Shown here: positions 1 through 8,306 of the stretch, piece by piece | Numbering within the stretch: the stretch's first letter is position 1 | Layout of the letters: each line of letters starts with the position of its first letter | NCBI GenBank assembly: GCA_964409645.1 | Contig: CAYPEK010000023.1 | Location: 1-46,420 of the forward strand | Source: CAYPEK01 sp964409645 | GTDB lineage: Bacteria > UBP15 > UBA6099 | Reading direction: 5' to 3' | Length of the DNA stretch: 46,420 nt | The notes under the pieces: generated by a model | Databases searched by the model: none | What the model was told of the DNA's origin: nothing | The model's input: only the letters and a program-made list of their open reading frames with translations | Translations under genes and position numbers: made by a program

Positions 1-179
1 TTCCATTTCACTATGTCGAGCCCATGCCTATATAGTGATTCGCGTTCCTTTTTTTCCGCATGGCCGAATTATACCATATTTCTTCGTATGTCAACCGATG
101 GCCTTTCGTCGGACTTCACCATAACATAACGTATTAGCAACAAACATTGTCCAAAATCGCTAATAATAATTGTCCTTAA

Positions 180-207
180 TTGGAAAATATATATTTATTA
201 ATATAAA
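180..207 (+). promoter_or_regulatory. Probable promoter of the WG-repeat gene, leaderless type
   Basis: A TTGGAA box (180-185) and a TATAAA box (202-207) are separated by 16 bp. The ATG at 216 lies only 8 nt beyond the -10 box, so transcription would begin at or next to the start codon. No purine-rich ribosome site precedes the ATG. This matches the arrangement before the AsmA-like and TetR genes in this window. The site is inferred from consensus only. Confidence 0.45.
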
Positions 208-215
208 ATCAAAAC

Positions 216-1487
216 ATGCGAAATCGTTCAACGTATATCGTGATTTTTTTGCTACTAAGCCTTATATCATATTTAATCAGCCAATCCGATTACTTCGAAG
301 GAGATATAAGGCGTAGAGAAAATCAGTTATTCGGATTTATTGATAAGAGAGGGGTCTTCGTAATCAAACCTAGTTTTTTGAACGCCGATAGCTTCATGGA
401 GGGGCTCGCCGCTGTTCAGACCGGCAGCAGATGCAACACATTGCGGTGTCTTAGGGCCAAGGCCTGTAAAGAATATGACAAAGAATACGTTTGGGGATTT
501 ATTAATAATAAGGGGCAGATGGTTATTAAACCTCGTTTTCACATGGTAAGCGGCTTCAGTGAAGGCATGTCGGTAGTTTTGTATGGCGACAACTGCCTGG
601 AACGACGCTGCAAATGGGGATACATAGACAAAACAGGACGTATGTTGATACATCCGCAATTCTATGATGCCTCTCCCTTCTCCGAAGGGCTCGCTTTTGT
701 GAATAAATCTAAAAAATGCAGAGATGATCTGTATTCATGCGAATATAACTATATTAACAAAAAAGGGGAAATTGTCATAAACGGGCGTTTCAAGTCCGCC
801 CGCGCTTTCTCTACAGGTCTCGCCGCCGTCGAGACCTGCGACAGCTCATTTGTATGCAAATGGGGTTTCATCGATAAATCCGGAAAAACTATAATCGATC
901 CGCGTTACTATGATGTGTTGAGCGGATTCAGCGAAGGATTGGCGGCAGTGCGGATAACCGACCCACTTGATGGAGACGGAAAAGCCGGATTTATCAACTC
1001 AGCGGGAGAAATTGTAATCAAACCTAAATTCTGCACCGCCGGCATATTCAGCTTCGGACTCGCTAGTGTTTCAATATGCGACGACTGCCGCAACAGTGTT
1101 GGTTGCAAGTGGGGTTTCATCAATAAAAGCGGGGCTTATGTCGTTCAACCCCGATTCGATACAAACGAGCGTTTTACGGAAGGGTTGGCTCCATTCACGA
1201 TATACTTTACGGGATTCGGATTTTTCGATGTGAAAGGTAACGTTGCGATCAAGCCGGCTTACCTTTACGCGAAGAACTTTTCAGAAGGATTGGCCGCGGT
1301 AAGTATTGTCGAAAAGAAAACACATAAGACTTTCTTCGGCAGAGTCATTAGCACTTACTCATCGAAAATCGGATATATAGACAAAAGCGGCCGTATGGTC
1401 ATTAAACCTCGTGCATTCAGAGAAGCAGGCTTTTTCCACGACGGATTGGCCGCCGTGATGCCTTGCGAATATTCCGACTGTAGATAA
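216..1487 (+). CDS. Exported or membrane-anchored WG (KWG) repeat protein
   Basis: The 423-aa product has a short basic N-terminus and one hydrophobic helix (about residues 6-23), so it is probably exported or anchored. The rest is about nine copies of the WG repeat, each of the form WGFIDKxGxxVIKPxF followed by an F-SEGLAAV segment. WG repeats are beta-rich and are found in many bacterial surface proteins of unknown function. The loops between several repeats carry cysteine pairs just before the K-W-G of the next repeat, which could form disulfides outside the cytoplasm. The gene is preceded by an AT-rich region with a leaderless-type promoter and converges on the prophage remnant. No enzymatic motif is visible; a ligand-binding or structural surface role is only a guess. 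Confidence 0.85.
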   Translation: MRNRSTYIVIFLLLSLISYLISQSDYFEGDIRRRENQLFGFIDKRGVFVIKPSFLNADSFMEGLAAVQTGSRCNTLRCLRAKACKEYDKEYVWGFINNKGQMVIKPRFHMVSGFSEGMSVVLYGDNCLERRCKWGYIDKTGRMLIHPQFYDASPFSEGLAFVNKSKKCRDDLYSCEYNYINKKGEIVINGRFKSARAFSTGLAAVETCDSSFVCKWGFIDKSGKTIIDPRYYDVLSGFSEGLAAVRITDPLDGDGKAGFINSAGEIVIKPKFCTAGIFSFGLASVSICDDCRNSVGCKWGFINKSGAYVVQPRFDTNERFTEGLAPFTIYFTGFGFFDVKGNVAIKPAYLYAKNFSEGLAAVSIVEKKTHKTFFGRVISTYSSKIGYIDKSGRMVIKPRAFREAGFFHDGLAAVMPCEYSDCR

Positions 1488-1494
1488 ACACACG

Positions 1495-1518
1495 ACCATA
1501 CAGTTTTATGGTTATTTT
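1495..1518. terminator. Possible bidirectional terminator between convergent genes
   Basis: ACCATA (1495-1500) and TATGGT (1507-1512) can form a 6-bp hairpin with a 6-nt loop, followed on the plus strand by TATTTT. It lies between the stop codon of the WG gene and overlaps the stop of the minus-strand gene. The stem is short and A/T rich, so this is a weak call. Confidence 0.3.
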
Positions 1519-2060
1519 CCAAATGGGTTCGGCACTATCAGCAGAAAAGCCTCTACCAACATCTTTGTAACCTGCAATTCCGAAGAACGCATTTCCCCCA
1601 TGGAAAATCTCAACAAAGCTTTTTCAATGAATCTATGCTCGAAATATAACTTGATGCGGCTTTTCCTTGAGGATACGTCAACATACAAGGGCTTGCGCTT
1701 TTTAGATAGCTGCTGCATATTCACATCTTTTGCCCTGAAATCACTCCAATCATACTGATAAAACCTTTTTATCATTATTGTTTTACTATCAGTACTTACC
1801 CCACTTATGAATGCTTCATAATCTGTTATTATCGAATTCATATACGGTTCGTAATTGAAACTCCTGACATTGTCATACATCTTTTCCAATAGTTCACATG
1901 CCTCACTCACTGAAACACTCCAAGCGGCTGCAATCAAATTAAGCGTTGTCAAATTCCTTACTATATTTGCATAGCCAATGTACTTGATAGCTTTTCGAAT
2001 CAGTTCGATATCCTTATCCGCATCATTTATATATGGATCAGCAATATTATATTTCGTCAC
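1512..2060 (-). CDS. Hypothetical protein at the distal end of the prophage tail-gene block
   Basis: A 182-aa soluble protein, apparently alpha-helical in its first half and basic near residues 115-140 (a KKRK cluster followed by KSRIKLYF). I do not recognise a family. The start is a GTG preceded by GGAGG with a 5-nt gap. It lies 9 bp downstream of the tail-completion-like gene on the same strand and shares its A/T-rich composition, so it probably belongs to the same phage-derived transcription unit. In many tailed phages a small tail-assembly protein (tape-measure chaperone) occupies this position after the tail tube and terminator; that placement is suggestive, not evidence of homology. Confidence 0.65.
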   Translation of the reverse strand: MTKYNIADPYINDADKDIELIRKAIKYIGYANIVRNLTTLNLIAAAWSVSVSEACELLEKMYDNVRSFNYEPYMNSIITDYEAFISGVSTDSKTIMIKRFYQYDWSDFRAKDVNMQQLSKKRKPLYVDVSSRKSRIKLYFEHRFIEKALLRFSMGEMRSSELQVTKMLVEAFLLIVPNPFGK

Positions 2061-2069
2061 GTGCCCCTC

Positions 2070-2522
2070 CTATATTCTCTCGTTGTGATACCACACCTCC
2101 GCTTCAAAAGACACTTCTCCTATGCATATCATTCCGCTCCCATCCACCATATATATTGGGTCTATTTTTATATTCTTCACCGGCTTTATGAATATCTTTT
2201 CAAAGTCGCTGTTTTTTATTGTTCTTACAACGGCACTGCATATATTTCCGACGCCTTTTCCTTGCTCCGAGTCATTAAATGCTCTGCCGCTAACCATGTT
2301 TCGGGCTCCAACATATATGGAAACCGCATATATCAACGTGCCGCCTGCGTCCTTCAGCACGCCTTCTCTGTACCTCATGTTCCCTAAAGCAACGAATGGG
2401 AACTGCTTTATCGCAGCACTGATCCCACCTTTGATATATACTCCTTCAAAGTCCACAAGCTCTGAAGAGTTGCGTAAAACATCCAACATCTTATCTTCTA
2501 TGCTTTTTGTATCTGATAACAC
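2070..2522 (-). CDS. Phage tail-completion/terminator-like protein, copy 1
   Basis: A 150-aa protein of mixed alpha/beta character. The chosen start is the GTG at 2522, preceded by GGAGG with a 5-nt gap; a slightly longer reading from a TTG at 2534 would overlap this ribosome site. The N-terminus resembles that of the next gene upstream: both have an acidic helix of the DKMLDVLRNSS / SKTLEVLMKSS type, then a beta-rich segment with a FPFVALGNM / FPYVTVAEV match. The two look like diverged tandem duplicates. Position after a tail tube gene suggests a head-tail or tail terminator type protein. The assignment is from gene order; sequence alone does not prove it. Confidence 0.6.
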   Translation of the reverse strand: MLSDTKSIEDKMLDVLRNSSELVDFEGVYIKGGISAAIKQFPFVALGNMRYREGVLKDAGGTLIYAVSIYVGARNMVSGRAFNDSEQGKGVGNICSAVVRTIKNSDFEKIFIKPVKNIKIDPIYMVDGSGMICIGEVSFEAEVWYHNERI

Positions 2523-2591
2523 GGTAACCTCCAATAATAAGTATGGTTAAATCGGTTTATACCGTTCTTGTCTGTCTCTGCTGCTCGAACC

Positions 2592-3041
2592 TCACTCTTT
2601 GCAACTTCCGTAAAGCACTATCGTTGCTTCCCAGCATTTGCCTCCTGACTCTGGTCTCTCATCAACCGACACCTGTTGTAAGTGAACTGAAGGAGAAAAC
2701 AATCCATCCAGATCACATGGAAAAAGCGTCGATACAACATCATCCGCGAGTTGAACTATTCCTTTTTTTCCTCCTTCCCCACCCTCGCGGGCTATTTCAG
2801 GCAATAAATGAAACGTTCCACATTTCACTACAATTCTGTAATTGTTTATACACGGCGCTTCTTTTCCTATACAAAGCGGTGCAACATCACTCGTCACTTC
2901 TGCTACTGTAACGTATGGAAATATCTTCCTTGCCGCTCCGGTTTCACCAATATCGTAACGACTTACATATCCATTGAGAATGCTGCTTTTCATCAATACT
3001 TCTAATGTCTTACTTTGCACATCGGTACAACTTATTCCCAC
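2592..3041 (-). CDS. Phage tail-completion/terminator-like protein, copy 2
   Basis: A 149-aa protein, probably a diverged paralogue of the gene at 2070-2522. I use the GTG at 3041, because GGGGG lies 7 nt before it and because this start aligns the N-terminus with the paralogue. A GTG at 3077 would add 12 residues and sits 4 nt after the tail tube stop codon. Sequence features include a beta-rich middle (FPYVTVAEV), several cysteines (YRIVVKCGTF), a GGEGGKKG turn and a C-terminal WEATIVLYG strand. Small tail terminator proteins often follow the tail tube gene in long-tailed phages, which supports the tentative role. A/T-rich composition is shared with its neighbours. Confidence 0.6.
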   Translation of the reverse strand: MGISCTDVQSKTLEVLMKSSILNGYVSRYDIGETGAARKIFPYVTVAEVTSDVAPLCIGKEAPCINNYRIVVKCGTFHLLPEIAREGGEGGKKGIVQLADDVVSTLFPCDLDGLFSPSVHLQQVSVDERPESGGKCWEATIVLYGSCKE

Positions 3042-3080
3042 GTTTTCACCCCCATAAATACAATTTATTAGGTCCACGCT

Positions 3081-4073
3081 TCATGCAATTGAATACCCAC
3101 TTTCGCTGTTACGCAAAACTATATCCATCGTCTTTTCTGCGAATCTGTTGTATGTTGCAAAAAAGCTTACCGTCTGTAATATCCGATCACCCGCATTTGT
3201 TATATTCGCTTGAGCCGATCTATAGTAAATTTCCGGAAGATCGAATGTAAAGCGGCAGCAACCTCCTTCACTAATTTCATAAGGATTATCTATCGTGAAG
3301 CTTAAACTCCCCGGAGCTACTGTTTCCGTCGGATATGATGCCGTTGGATACCCCCATAGACGTTCCATCTCGCTCTCGGTTTCATATTCGAGCGTTATTC
3401 TCCCTTCGATTGCATACTTGCCTGCACTGTGCTTGCGACAATAACGCCTTCCGTTTAATGTATGAATCGGAAGCACATTGTTTTCGATATCCATCGAGAA
3501 TTTCTCGATCTTTGCATTTGTTTCGCCGTTCAGCATAAATGTCACAGAATTGGCAGTGCACGGTGAGATATTCCTAAAAAACGGAGGAGACAAAAAACTG
3601 GATTCCATAGGTCTTTGCGATATAACCCTCAAACCTAAACCGACATAATCGTCGTTCGCAATACTCAATGTCGCGCCGGAGAATGTACATCCCAGCCAGA
3701 GTTGGCTTGACTGATTTTGTGTAATTAGAAGACTGTAACTCGGCAGATACTGTGTCTGCATCGGCGTAAAAACATGTTCATATATACCTTCCGATTGTAT
3801 ATGACTGTCAACACTTCCCTGTAAACCTTTTAGAATCCACGGTATTGCGCCCTCTGGTTTTAGTTGCATCTCTATAGCGCCGCCTGCAGAAACGCGGCCC
3901 AATAGCGCGCCTTTACGAGATCTCAACCCATCCGTAACCTCATTATTAAGGTAGCTATTCTCCATCATTATCGTTTCACTAACCAGTTCCTCATAGACAA
4001 ACTCATCATCCCCTTCATATCCGAATACCGCCTCTTCTTTTATTCCTAAATGACCCAAATAACCGAATGACAT
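3081..4073 (-). CDS. Phage tail tube-like protein
   Basis: A 330-aa beta-rich protein. The N-terminus (MSFGYLGHLGIKEEAVFG) is of the type seen in phage tail tube proteins, which start with a GYLG-x-G-x-E-x-x-YG motif; a later segment (FTPMQTQYLPSYSLLI) and a sequence describing subtraction of a native structure and strands (KIEKFSMDIENN) also fit that family. The start is ATG 4073, preceded by GGGAG with an 8-nt gap; an ATG six codons upstream has no ribosome site. It lies directly after the portal gene with no capsid genes between them, which is abnormal for an intact phage. Its A/T-rich composition contrasts with the G/C-rich portal gene only about 30 bp away. Confidence 0.7.
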   Translation of the reverse strand: MSFGYLGHLGIKEEAVFGYEGDDEFVYEELVSETIMMENSYLNNEVTDGLRSRKGALLGRVSAGGAIEMQLKPEGAIPWILKGLQGSVDSHIQSEGIYEHVFTPMQTQYLPSYSLLITQNQSSQLWLGCTFSGATLSIANDDYVGLGLRVISQRPMESSFLSPPFFRNISPCTANSVTFMLNGETNAKIEKFSMDIENNVLPIHTLNGRRYCRKHSAGKYAIEGRITLEYETESEMERLWGYPTASYPTETVAPGSLSFTIDNPYEISEGGCCRFTFDLPEIYYRSAQANITNAGDRILQTVSFFATYNRFAEKTMDIVLRNSESGYSIA

Positions 4074-4101
4074 ATTGTTCTCTCCCATCATTATTTGAAT
4101 T

Positions 4102-5427
4102 TCACGCGGCCACTGTAGGAGTCGCGGGCGGCTCCACGGTTTCTTCGATCGGCAACTCGGCGGGCGGGAGGTCGAGGCGGTCGCGGAGCGTGTTGTAGTC
4201 GGCGGGCGTCACGAGGCCGCTCTCCATCAGCGTCGCGATGTCGCTCACACTCGCCAGCGCAACCTTGCCCTTGCGCGGCTGCCACACGAAACGCGGGTAG
4301 TTCTCCACGCCCGCGAAGTTGAAGTCCACCAACCGCCGGATCACCTGCTCGCCGATCACGGATTCCGCCAGATCGCGCCGCAGGAATGTCACGTAGTCCT
4401 CCATCGTCTCCTGATGCACGTTGCCCAGCGCGAGCGATCCGACGCGCCGCCCCTCGTCGCTCGTCAGCGTCTGTCCGAGTATCCCCTTCACGATCTGCCG
4501 GTCGTGATACTCCACCGCCGCCTCGAACCCTGCCTCGCCCTGCGACGAAACGAAATCGATCTCCATGTCGTTCGGGATCGTGATCGCCGTGTTGTTCACG
4601 ATGTCACGCAGCACCCGCTTCAGGTCCTCCTGCCGCGATGCGGGTGTCGTCCCCGCCGGATATTTGCCGATCCGCGTCGGCGCGCCGTACGTTTCGAGGT
4701 AAATGTTCCACCACTTCAACAGGAAATCCTTCGACCACCAGTGCTTGTACACCGCCCGCAGGTCGGAGCGCCCCCACGGCCTGCCGTACTCCGGCAGATA
4801 CGTGTAAACGACGAACTTCCACAGCGGCAGCTTCGCGCGGCGGCCGTTCTCGTCCGTCAGCCACAGGCCGGTGATGTTGCCGAACGGGTCCAGCTCGAAA
4901 TCGTAGTCGCGCGGGTCTTTCGGCTTAAGCGCAACGATGCGCCAGCGTCCCTCGTCGCGCCCGCTCCCCGGCGCGAACACCATCTCCGTGATGCTGTAGC
5001 CGTGCACGAGCGCGTTCATCACCCCGAACACCGACTGCACGACCGAGCCGTTCATGTTTTCAAGCGACCGCCGCACAAAGTCGGCGATCTCGGTGTCGCG
5101 CCGCTCCGGGCCGCCGGGCAGCACATCCCAGTCCGCGCTGATCACCGCGAACCGCTTGTAGTTCACCGCCATCCGCACCTGCGCGTCCGTCATCATCCTG
5201 TCGTACGCGTCCAGCCCCTTCCGCGCCACAAGATCATCCGGGTTTGAATACTCCGCGAACCCGCCCGGCCCGCGCTGTCGCGCAATGGCAACGTCCACGC
5301 CGAGCTCGCCGCCCGCGTCCGCAGGCGGCTTTCCCTCTCCCGCTTCCGCTTTTGCATACACGCTTGAATCCACCGCAACCGCCTGACCAATACCGAATAA
5401 CTTCGCAATCCGTTCCCTCATTCTCAT
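4102..5427 (-). CDS. DUF935-family (Mu gp29-like) portal protein
   Basis: A 441-aa protein. The N-terminal half has the DUF935 pattern: a YSNPDDLVARKG segment, then YDRMMTDAQVRMAVNYKR and a segment of the type SADWDVLPGG, followed by GRPWGRSDLRAVYKHWW and FLLKWWNIYLETYGAPTRIG. These are typical of Mu-like portal proteins, which form the dodecameric DNA gate at the capsid vertex. The start is ATG 5427, preceded by AAGGAGG with a good gap; an in-frame ATG 14 codons upstream has no such site. The C-terminus is a P/E-rich tail. About 320 bp of repeat-containing sequence separates it from the upstream HTH gene. Mu-like phages normally have gp30, protease and capsid genes next; here a tail gene follows directly. 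Confidence 0.85.
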   Translation of the reverse strand: MRMRERIAKLFGIGQAVAVDSSVYAKAEAGEGKPPADAGGELGVDVAIARQRGPGGFAEYSNPDDLVARKGLDAYDRMMTDAQVRMAVNYKRFAVISADWDVLPGGPERRDTEIADFVRRSLENMNGSVVQSVFGVMNALVHGYSITEMVFAPGSGRDEGRWRIVALKPKDPRDYDFELDPFGNITGLWLTDENGRRAKLPLWKFVVYTYLPEYGRPWGRSDLRAVYKHWWSKDFLLKWWNIYLETYGAPTRIGKYPAGTTPASRQEDLKRVLRDIVNNTAITIPNDMEIDFVSSQGEAGFEAAVEYHDRQIVKGILGQTLTSDEGRRVGSLALGNVHQETMEDYVTFLRRDLAESVIGEQVIRRLVDFNFAGVENYPRFVWQPRKGKVALASVSDIATLMESGLVTPADYNTLRDRLDLPPAELPIEETVEPPATPTVAA

Positions 5428-5571
5428 CTTTCTTTCCTCCTTCTTTCGTCCTTTGTTTTCGTTTTTCAATCCGTATTTATCGGCGTTCTTCTTTCACTCC
5501 CCCTTAGTAAGGGGGATAAAAGGGGTTGTGTTTTTCCCTCTATACTCGCTACTGTTGCTATTCCATCCTTC

Positions 5572-5600
5572 AACGTGACCGCTTGCTGACGCGTGCGGCT
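5572..5600 (+). repeat. Interspersed repeat, CGTGACCGCTTGCTGAC family, copy 1
   Basis: This segment matches 19204-19231 with about three differences. It sits in the 317-bp gap between the portal and HTH genes of the prophage block. No gene is visible in that gap. The match over about 28 bp between two intergenic sites points to a dispersed genomic repeat. Confidence 0.7.
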
Positions 5601-5615
5601 TATATTAATGATCGC

Positions 5616-5647
5616 CGGGGTACGGCCAGCCGAACGGCGACTCCGCC
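5616..5647 (+). repeat. Interspersed repeat, CGGCCAGCCGAA family, copy 1
   Basis: The 32 bases match the reverse complement of 19338-19369 at 28 positions. Both copies lie close to a copy of the CGTGACCGCTTGCTGAC repeat but in a different relative orientation and distance, so these are two independent units or a rearranged composite element. Confidence 0.7.
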
Positions 5648-5744
5648 CTACATAGCAAAATGGTTGCTTTTTGTCTTTTGCTATATTCTATATTCTTGCT
5701 TTTTGCCTTCTACCCTCGCTACTCGATTCTCGCTACTGTTTTTC

Positions 5745-6047
5745 TCATGCGGCATCGCGGCGGCGGTACTCTTCCATAATCGCCGCGTCGGCAAGCCGCT
5801 CGAATATTCTCTTCACGCGGCGGCTCAGCCCCGACTGGCTCGTCCCGTAATACCACGCGATCTCGCGCGTCGAGTACCCGAGCTGGTGCAGATGCAGAAT
5901 CACCCGCTCCGCCTCGTCGAGTTGCGCTTCCGCAAGCTCCTCCATGTCTATCAGCCTCACCAGCCGCTCGTCCCAGTCCGGCATCAGCGCCAGCGAGTGA
6001 TAGAATCCCTCCGACCTCTCGAACAGCGGAAAATTCATATCGAACAC
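5745..6047 (-). CDS. Small sigma-region-4-like helix-turn-helix protein of the prophage block
   Basis: A 100-aa protein. Residues about 45-85 read as a sigma-70 region 4 type HTH: LDEAERVILHLHQLGYSTREIAWYYG followed by TSQSGLSRRVKRIFERL. A sigma-region 4 HTH without the other sigma domains is common in phage genomes near terminase genes. It may act as a late transcription activator or as a DNA-packaging HTH protein. The start is taken as GTG 6047, with AGGAG 5 nt before it; an ATG three codons later is also possible. It is in the same direction as the terminase genes and shares their G/C-rich composition. Confidence 0.7.
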   Translation of the reverse strand: MFDMNFPLFERSEGFYHSLALMPDWDERLVRLIDMEELAEAQLDEAERVILHLHQLGYSTREIAWYYGTSQSGLSRRVKRIFERLADAAIMEEYRRRDAA

Positions 6048-6078
6048 CCCCTCTCCTCGTTTTACCTCTTATTTCGAT

Positions 6079-6100
6079 GGGGTACGTTGCAACGTGCCCC
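6079..6100. repeat. Short palindromic repeat with GTTGCAAC core, copy 1
   Basis: A 22-bp near-perfect palindrome: GGGG, a variable base, ACGTTGCAACGT, a variable base, CCCC. A second copy with two changed bases lies at 40304-40325. Both are intergenic. It resembles small REP-type elements rather than an operator for one gene. Confidence 0.65.
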
Positions 6101-6123
6101 TACCAACATTCCGACATAGTCAT

Positions 6124-6447
6124 TCACGCGATCCGCAACTCCTCGATTCGCAAATCGCGGCATGCGTCGCGCGACTCGCGAATCAGCCTCGCCATTCCGC
6201 GCAGCGGGTCCGTGCACGTCCGCCTCACAAGCGCCAGCACCGCCGCGTTACGCGTCGATAGCCCCGTCGGTGAACTCTCGAAATCCGAGATCGCGCCCTC
6301 CACATCGGTCAGCGCACCCGCAAGCTCCGCCGCCGGAATCGTACCGTGCAGCGCGTGCCGCTCCTCCAGCCGCCTCACCATCTCCGCGCCGACCATATCC
6401 CTCATATTCCGGCAAGCCCTAATCCCGGCGTCTTCCTTCGCTCTCAT
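6124..6447 (-). CDS. Hypothetical small helical protein next to terminase genes
   Basis: A 107-aa helical, charged protein. The start is ATG 6447, preceded by AGGAGGAGG; an ATG eleven codons upstream would place that ribosome site inside the gene. Visible segments are MRAKEDAGIRACRNMRDMVG at the N-terminus, an acidic middle (TDVEGAISDFESS) and a basic C-terminus. I do not recognise a family. Position about 96 bp after the large terminase gene suggests a phage packaging accessory or a head-assembly factor, but no direct evidence supports it. It has the same G/C-rich codon use as the terminase and portal genes. Confidence 0.6.
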   Translation of the reverse strand: MRAKEDAGIRACRNMRDMVGAEMVRRLEERHALHGTIPAAELAGALTDVEGAISDFESSPTGLSTRNAAVLALVRRTCTDPLRGMARLIRESRDACRDLRIEELRIA

Positions 6448-6543
6448 GTTCCTCCTCCTCTCCTTCTTGCTTATCAGCATCTATCGCGGCAGCGGCAGGG
6501 ATCGGCAACGCGATTTCGGCGGTGCCTGTACCGTCGTTACCTG

Positions 6544-8304
6544 TCACCAGTCGCCCATGTCGTTCCGCTCCGTGTCCGGCGGCTCGCGCTCGAAATCATT
6601 TTCAGGTTGAGCGTCACTCATCGACTCCCGCGATCCCGTCGTTTCGACACCCCGCAGAATCGACTCCAGATCGCGGCCCCGGCGCGTCCCGGCAAGCTGA
6701 TCGTAATTGTCCGCGTGCCGGAAGTGATCCGCCCCGCGCCTCACCCATTCATAGCCGCAAATATCACCGTTCGCGTCCCGCAACGGCTTGCGCGCCGAAT
6801 TGCACATCTGCGGCTTAAAAACATCCTCGATCACCGGATGCCTCGGCAGACGCACCTCGCGCATCAGATACGCCGCCGCGGACGCGTCGAGCGATTCCGT
6901 CCGTCCCACCGACACCGTCCCGGCCTCGTCGTTCCACGCCGCATCCCCGCGAGCGTCCCGCCGGTAATAGCAGAGATACACCCGGCCCGGAAACCGCCCC
7001 GCGAACGCCCGCGCAGAATGCGTGTTCGGCAGCCCGTCGATCACGCACCGCCTCACATCGTAGTTGCGCATAAGCGAATCAAGCTCCGCGAAATCGTTCA
7101 ATACGCTCGCCCTCAGAACACGCCTCACGCCGTCCCGCCACTCGGACACAACCGCGTGAAGCTCATCGCCCTGATCCACGCCCATCGTGCACGCCACACC
7201 CGACGCCGCGAACGAATAGTCGCCGTCGCAGCCGTTCAGCGCCTCCCGCGTCAGCGATGACGCCTTGTCCTCATAAGGAAAACCGATCCGCGAGTTCCAG
7301 AAGTCCTGCATGCAGCGCGTGTGCCGGAAATCGTCGAGGATCGCCGCCTGCACCGGCCTCCCCCGCTGCACCACCTGCGAGTAAAGCTGCGAAAGGTGGA
7401 ACCCCGCAATTCCGCGCCCCGGGTGGTCCGCCGCCCATACTCCCGCCGCCGGGTCCAGCCGCGCGCCGCACTTCCGGCAGCCCAGCCACACGTCGCCGCC
7501 CCGCTCGTACAACACCCGCTCCGGCCCTCCGTCCTCCCGGAACGTTTTCTCCGGCTGATTCTCCGTTCCGCAACTCGCGCACCGCATCGTCCAGAACCGC
7601 ATGTCGGAGCGCTCGAACACCGCGTCGATCCCATAGTCCGCCACCGTCGGCGTGCATGCCTCGCGTTGCAGCGCCAGCTCCGAGTGCGAGAGCCGCTTCA
7701 GCGCGAGCTCGTAGTCCAGCTCGGACACCTTGTCGCGCTCGTCGATCATAATCAGGTCCGCCGGCACCGACGCCGTGCTCACCTTCGACTTCATCCCGCG
7801 GAAATAGAGCGTCGCGTCCGGCCCGTCGTCCCCACCCGCGAACTGCACGATGTGCACGTTGTCCACTCCTTTCGTGCGCGCGGACAGCCGCGGACTCAGC
7901 CGGATGAACGGCTTCACGCGATCATTCACAAAATCCTCCATGTCGCGCGCCGTCGGAAAGAAATACACCGCCCGCCGCACGCGGCCCGTGTCCAGCGCCC
8001 ACAGCGCATCGAGTATCCCGAACACCGAGCCGCCCATCTGCGCCGCCTTTTCGAGAACGATCTGCTCCGACTCGCACTCGTATATCCCGCGCAGATACTC
8101 GTGCCGCTCGAATGAGAATCGCTTACCGTCAACATTGGCGAACCGCGACGCCCACTCCGTTCGCCCCATGCGCCGCACATCCGCATCCCTCGTGCGGAAC
8201 ACGGCGGCGATCCCGCGCGCCGTCTCCGAAAGCCCCTCGCGCAGCACGCGCGACATCGCCGCCGACACGCCCCTAACCCGTTTGCCCGCGTCCGTTCCTG
8301 CCAT
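6544..8304 (-). CDS. Phage terminase large subunit (GpA-like), DNA packaging ATPase/nuclease
   Basis: A 586-aa protein of normal length for the GpA-type large terminase. The Walker A-like motif appears as KAAQMGGSVFG (about residues 77-87) and the Walker B as LIMIDERD (about residue 157). A four-cysteine zinc-ribbon follows (CASCG ... CRKCG, about residues 210-250), typical of this family between ATPase and nuclease. The nuclease part begins with a CTMGVDQGD motif, and a later VIDGLPNTH segment fits the RNase H-like nuclease. The chosen ATG has GGAG 8 nt upstream; a GTG two codons earlier would overlap the stop of the previous gene. Coupled to the putative small subunit gene, as in a packaging operon. 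Confidence 0.88.
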   Translation of the reverse strand: MAGTDAGKRVRGVSAAMSRVLREGLSETARGIAAVFRTRDADVRRMGRTEWASRFANVDGKRFSFERHEYLRGIYECESEQIVLEKAAQMGGSVFGILDALWALDTGRVRRAVYFFPTARDMEDFVNDRVKPFIRLSPRLSARTKGVDNVHIVQFAGGDDGPDATLYFRGMKSKVSTASVPADLIMIDERDKVSELDYELALKRLSHSELALQREACTPTVADYGIDAVFERSDMRFWTMRCASCGTENQPEKTFREDGGPERVLYERGGDVWLGCRKCGARLDPAAGVWAADHPGRGIAGFHLSQLYSQVVQRGRPVQAAILDDFRHTRCMQDFWNSRIGFPYEDKASSLTREALNGCDGDYSFAASGVACTMGVDQGDELHAVVSEWRDGVRRVLRASVLNDFAELDSLMRNYDVRRCVIDGLPNTHSARAFAGRFPGRVYLCYYRRDARGDAAWNDEAGTVSVGRTESLDASAAAYLMREVRLPRHPVIEDVFKPQMCNSARKPLRDANGDICGYEWVRRGADHFRHADNYDQLAGTRRGRDLESILRGVETTGSRESMSDAQPENDFEREPPDTERNDMGDW

Positions 8305-8306
8305 CG

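Noticed and set aside
2543..2911. 122-codon plus-strand frame overlapping the tail-completion genes
   Set aside because: Antisense to two coding frames that have good ribosome sites.
4414..5247. 277-codon plus-strand frame opposite the portal gene
   Set aside because: Mirror frame of a G/C-rich gene; arginine- and histidine-rich and without homology.
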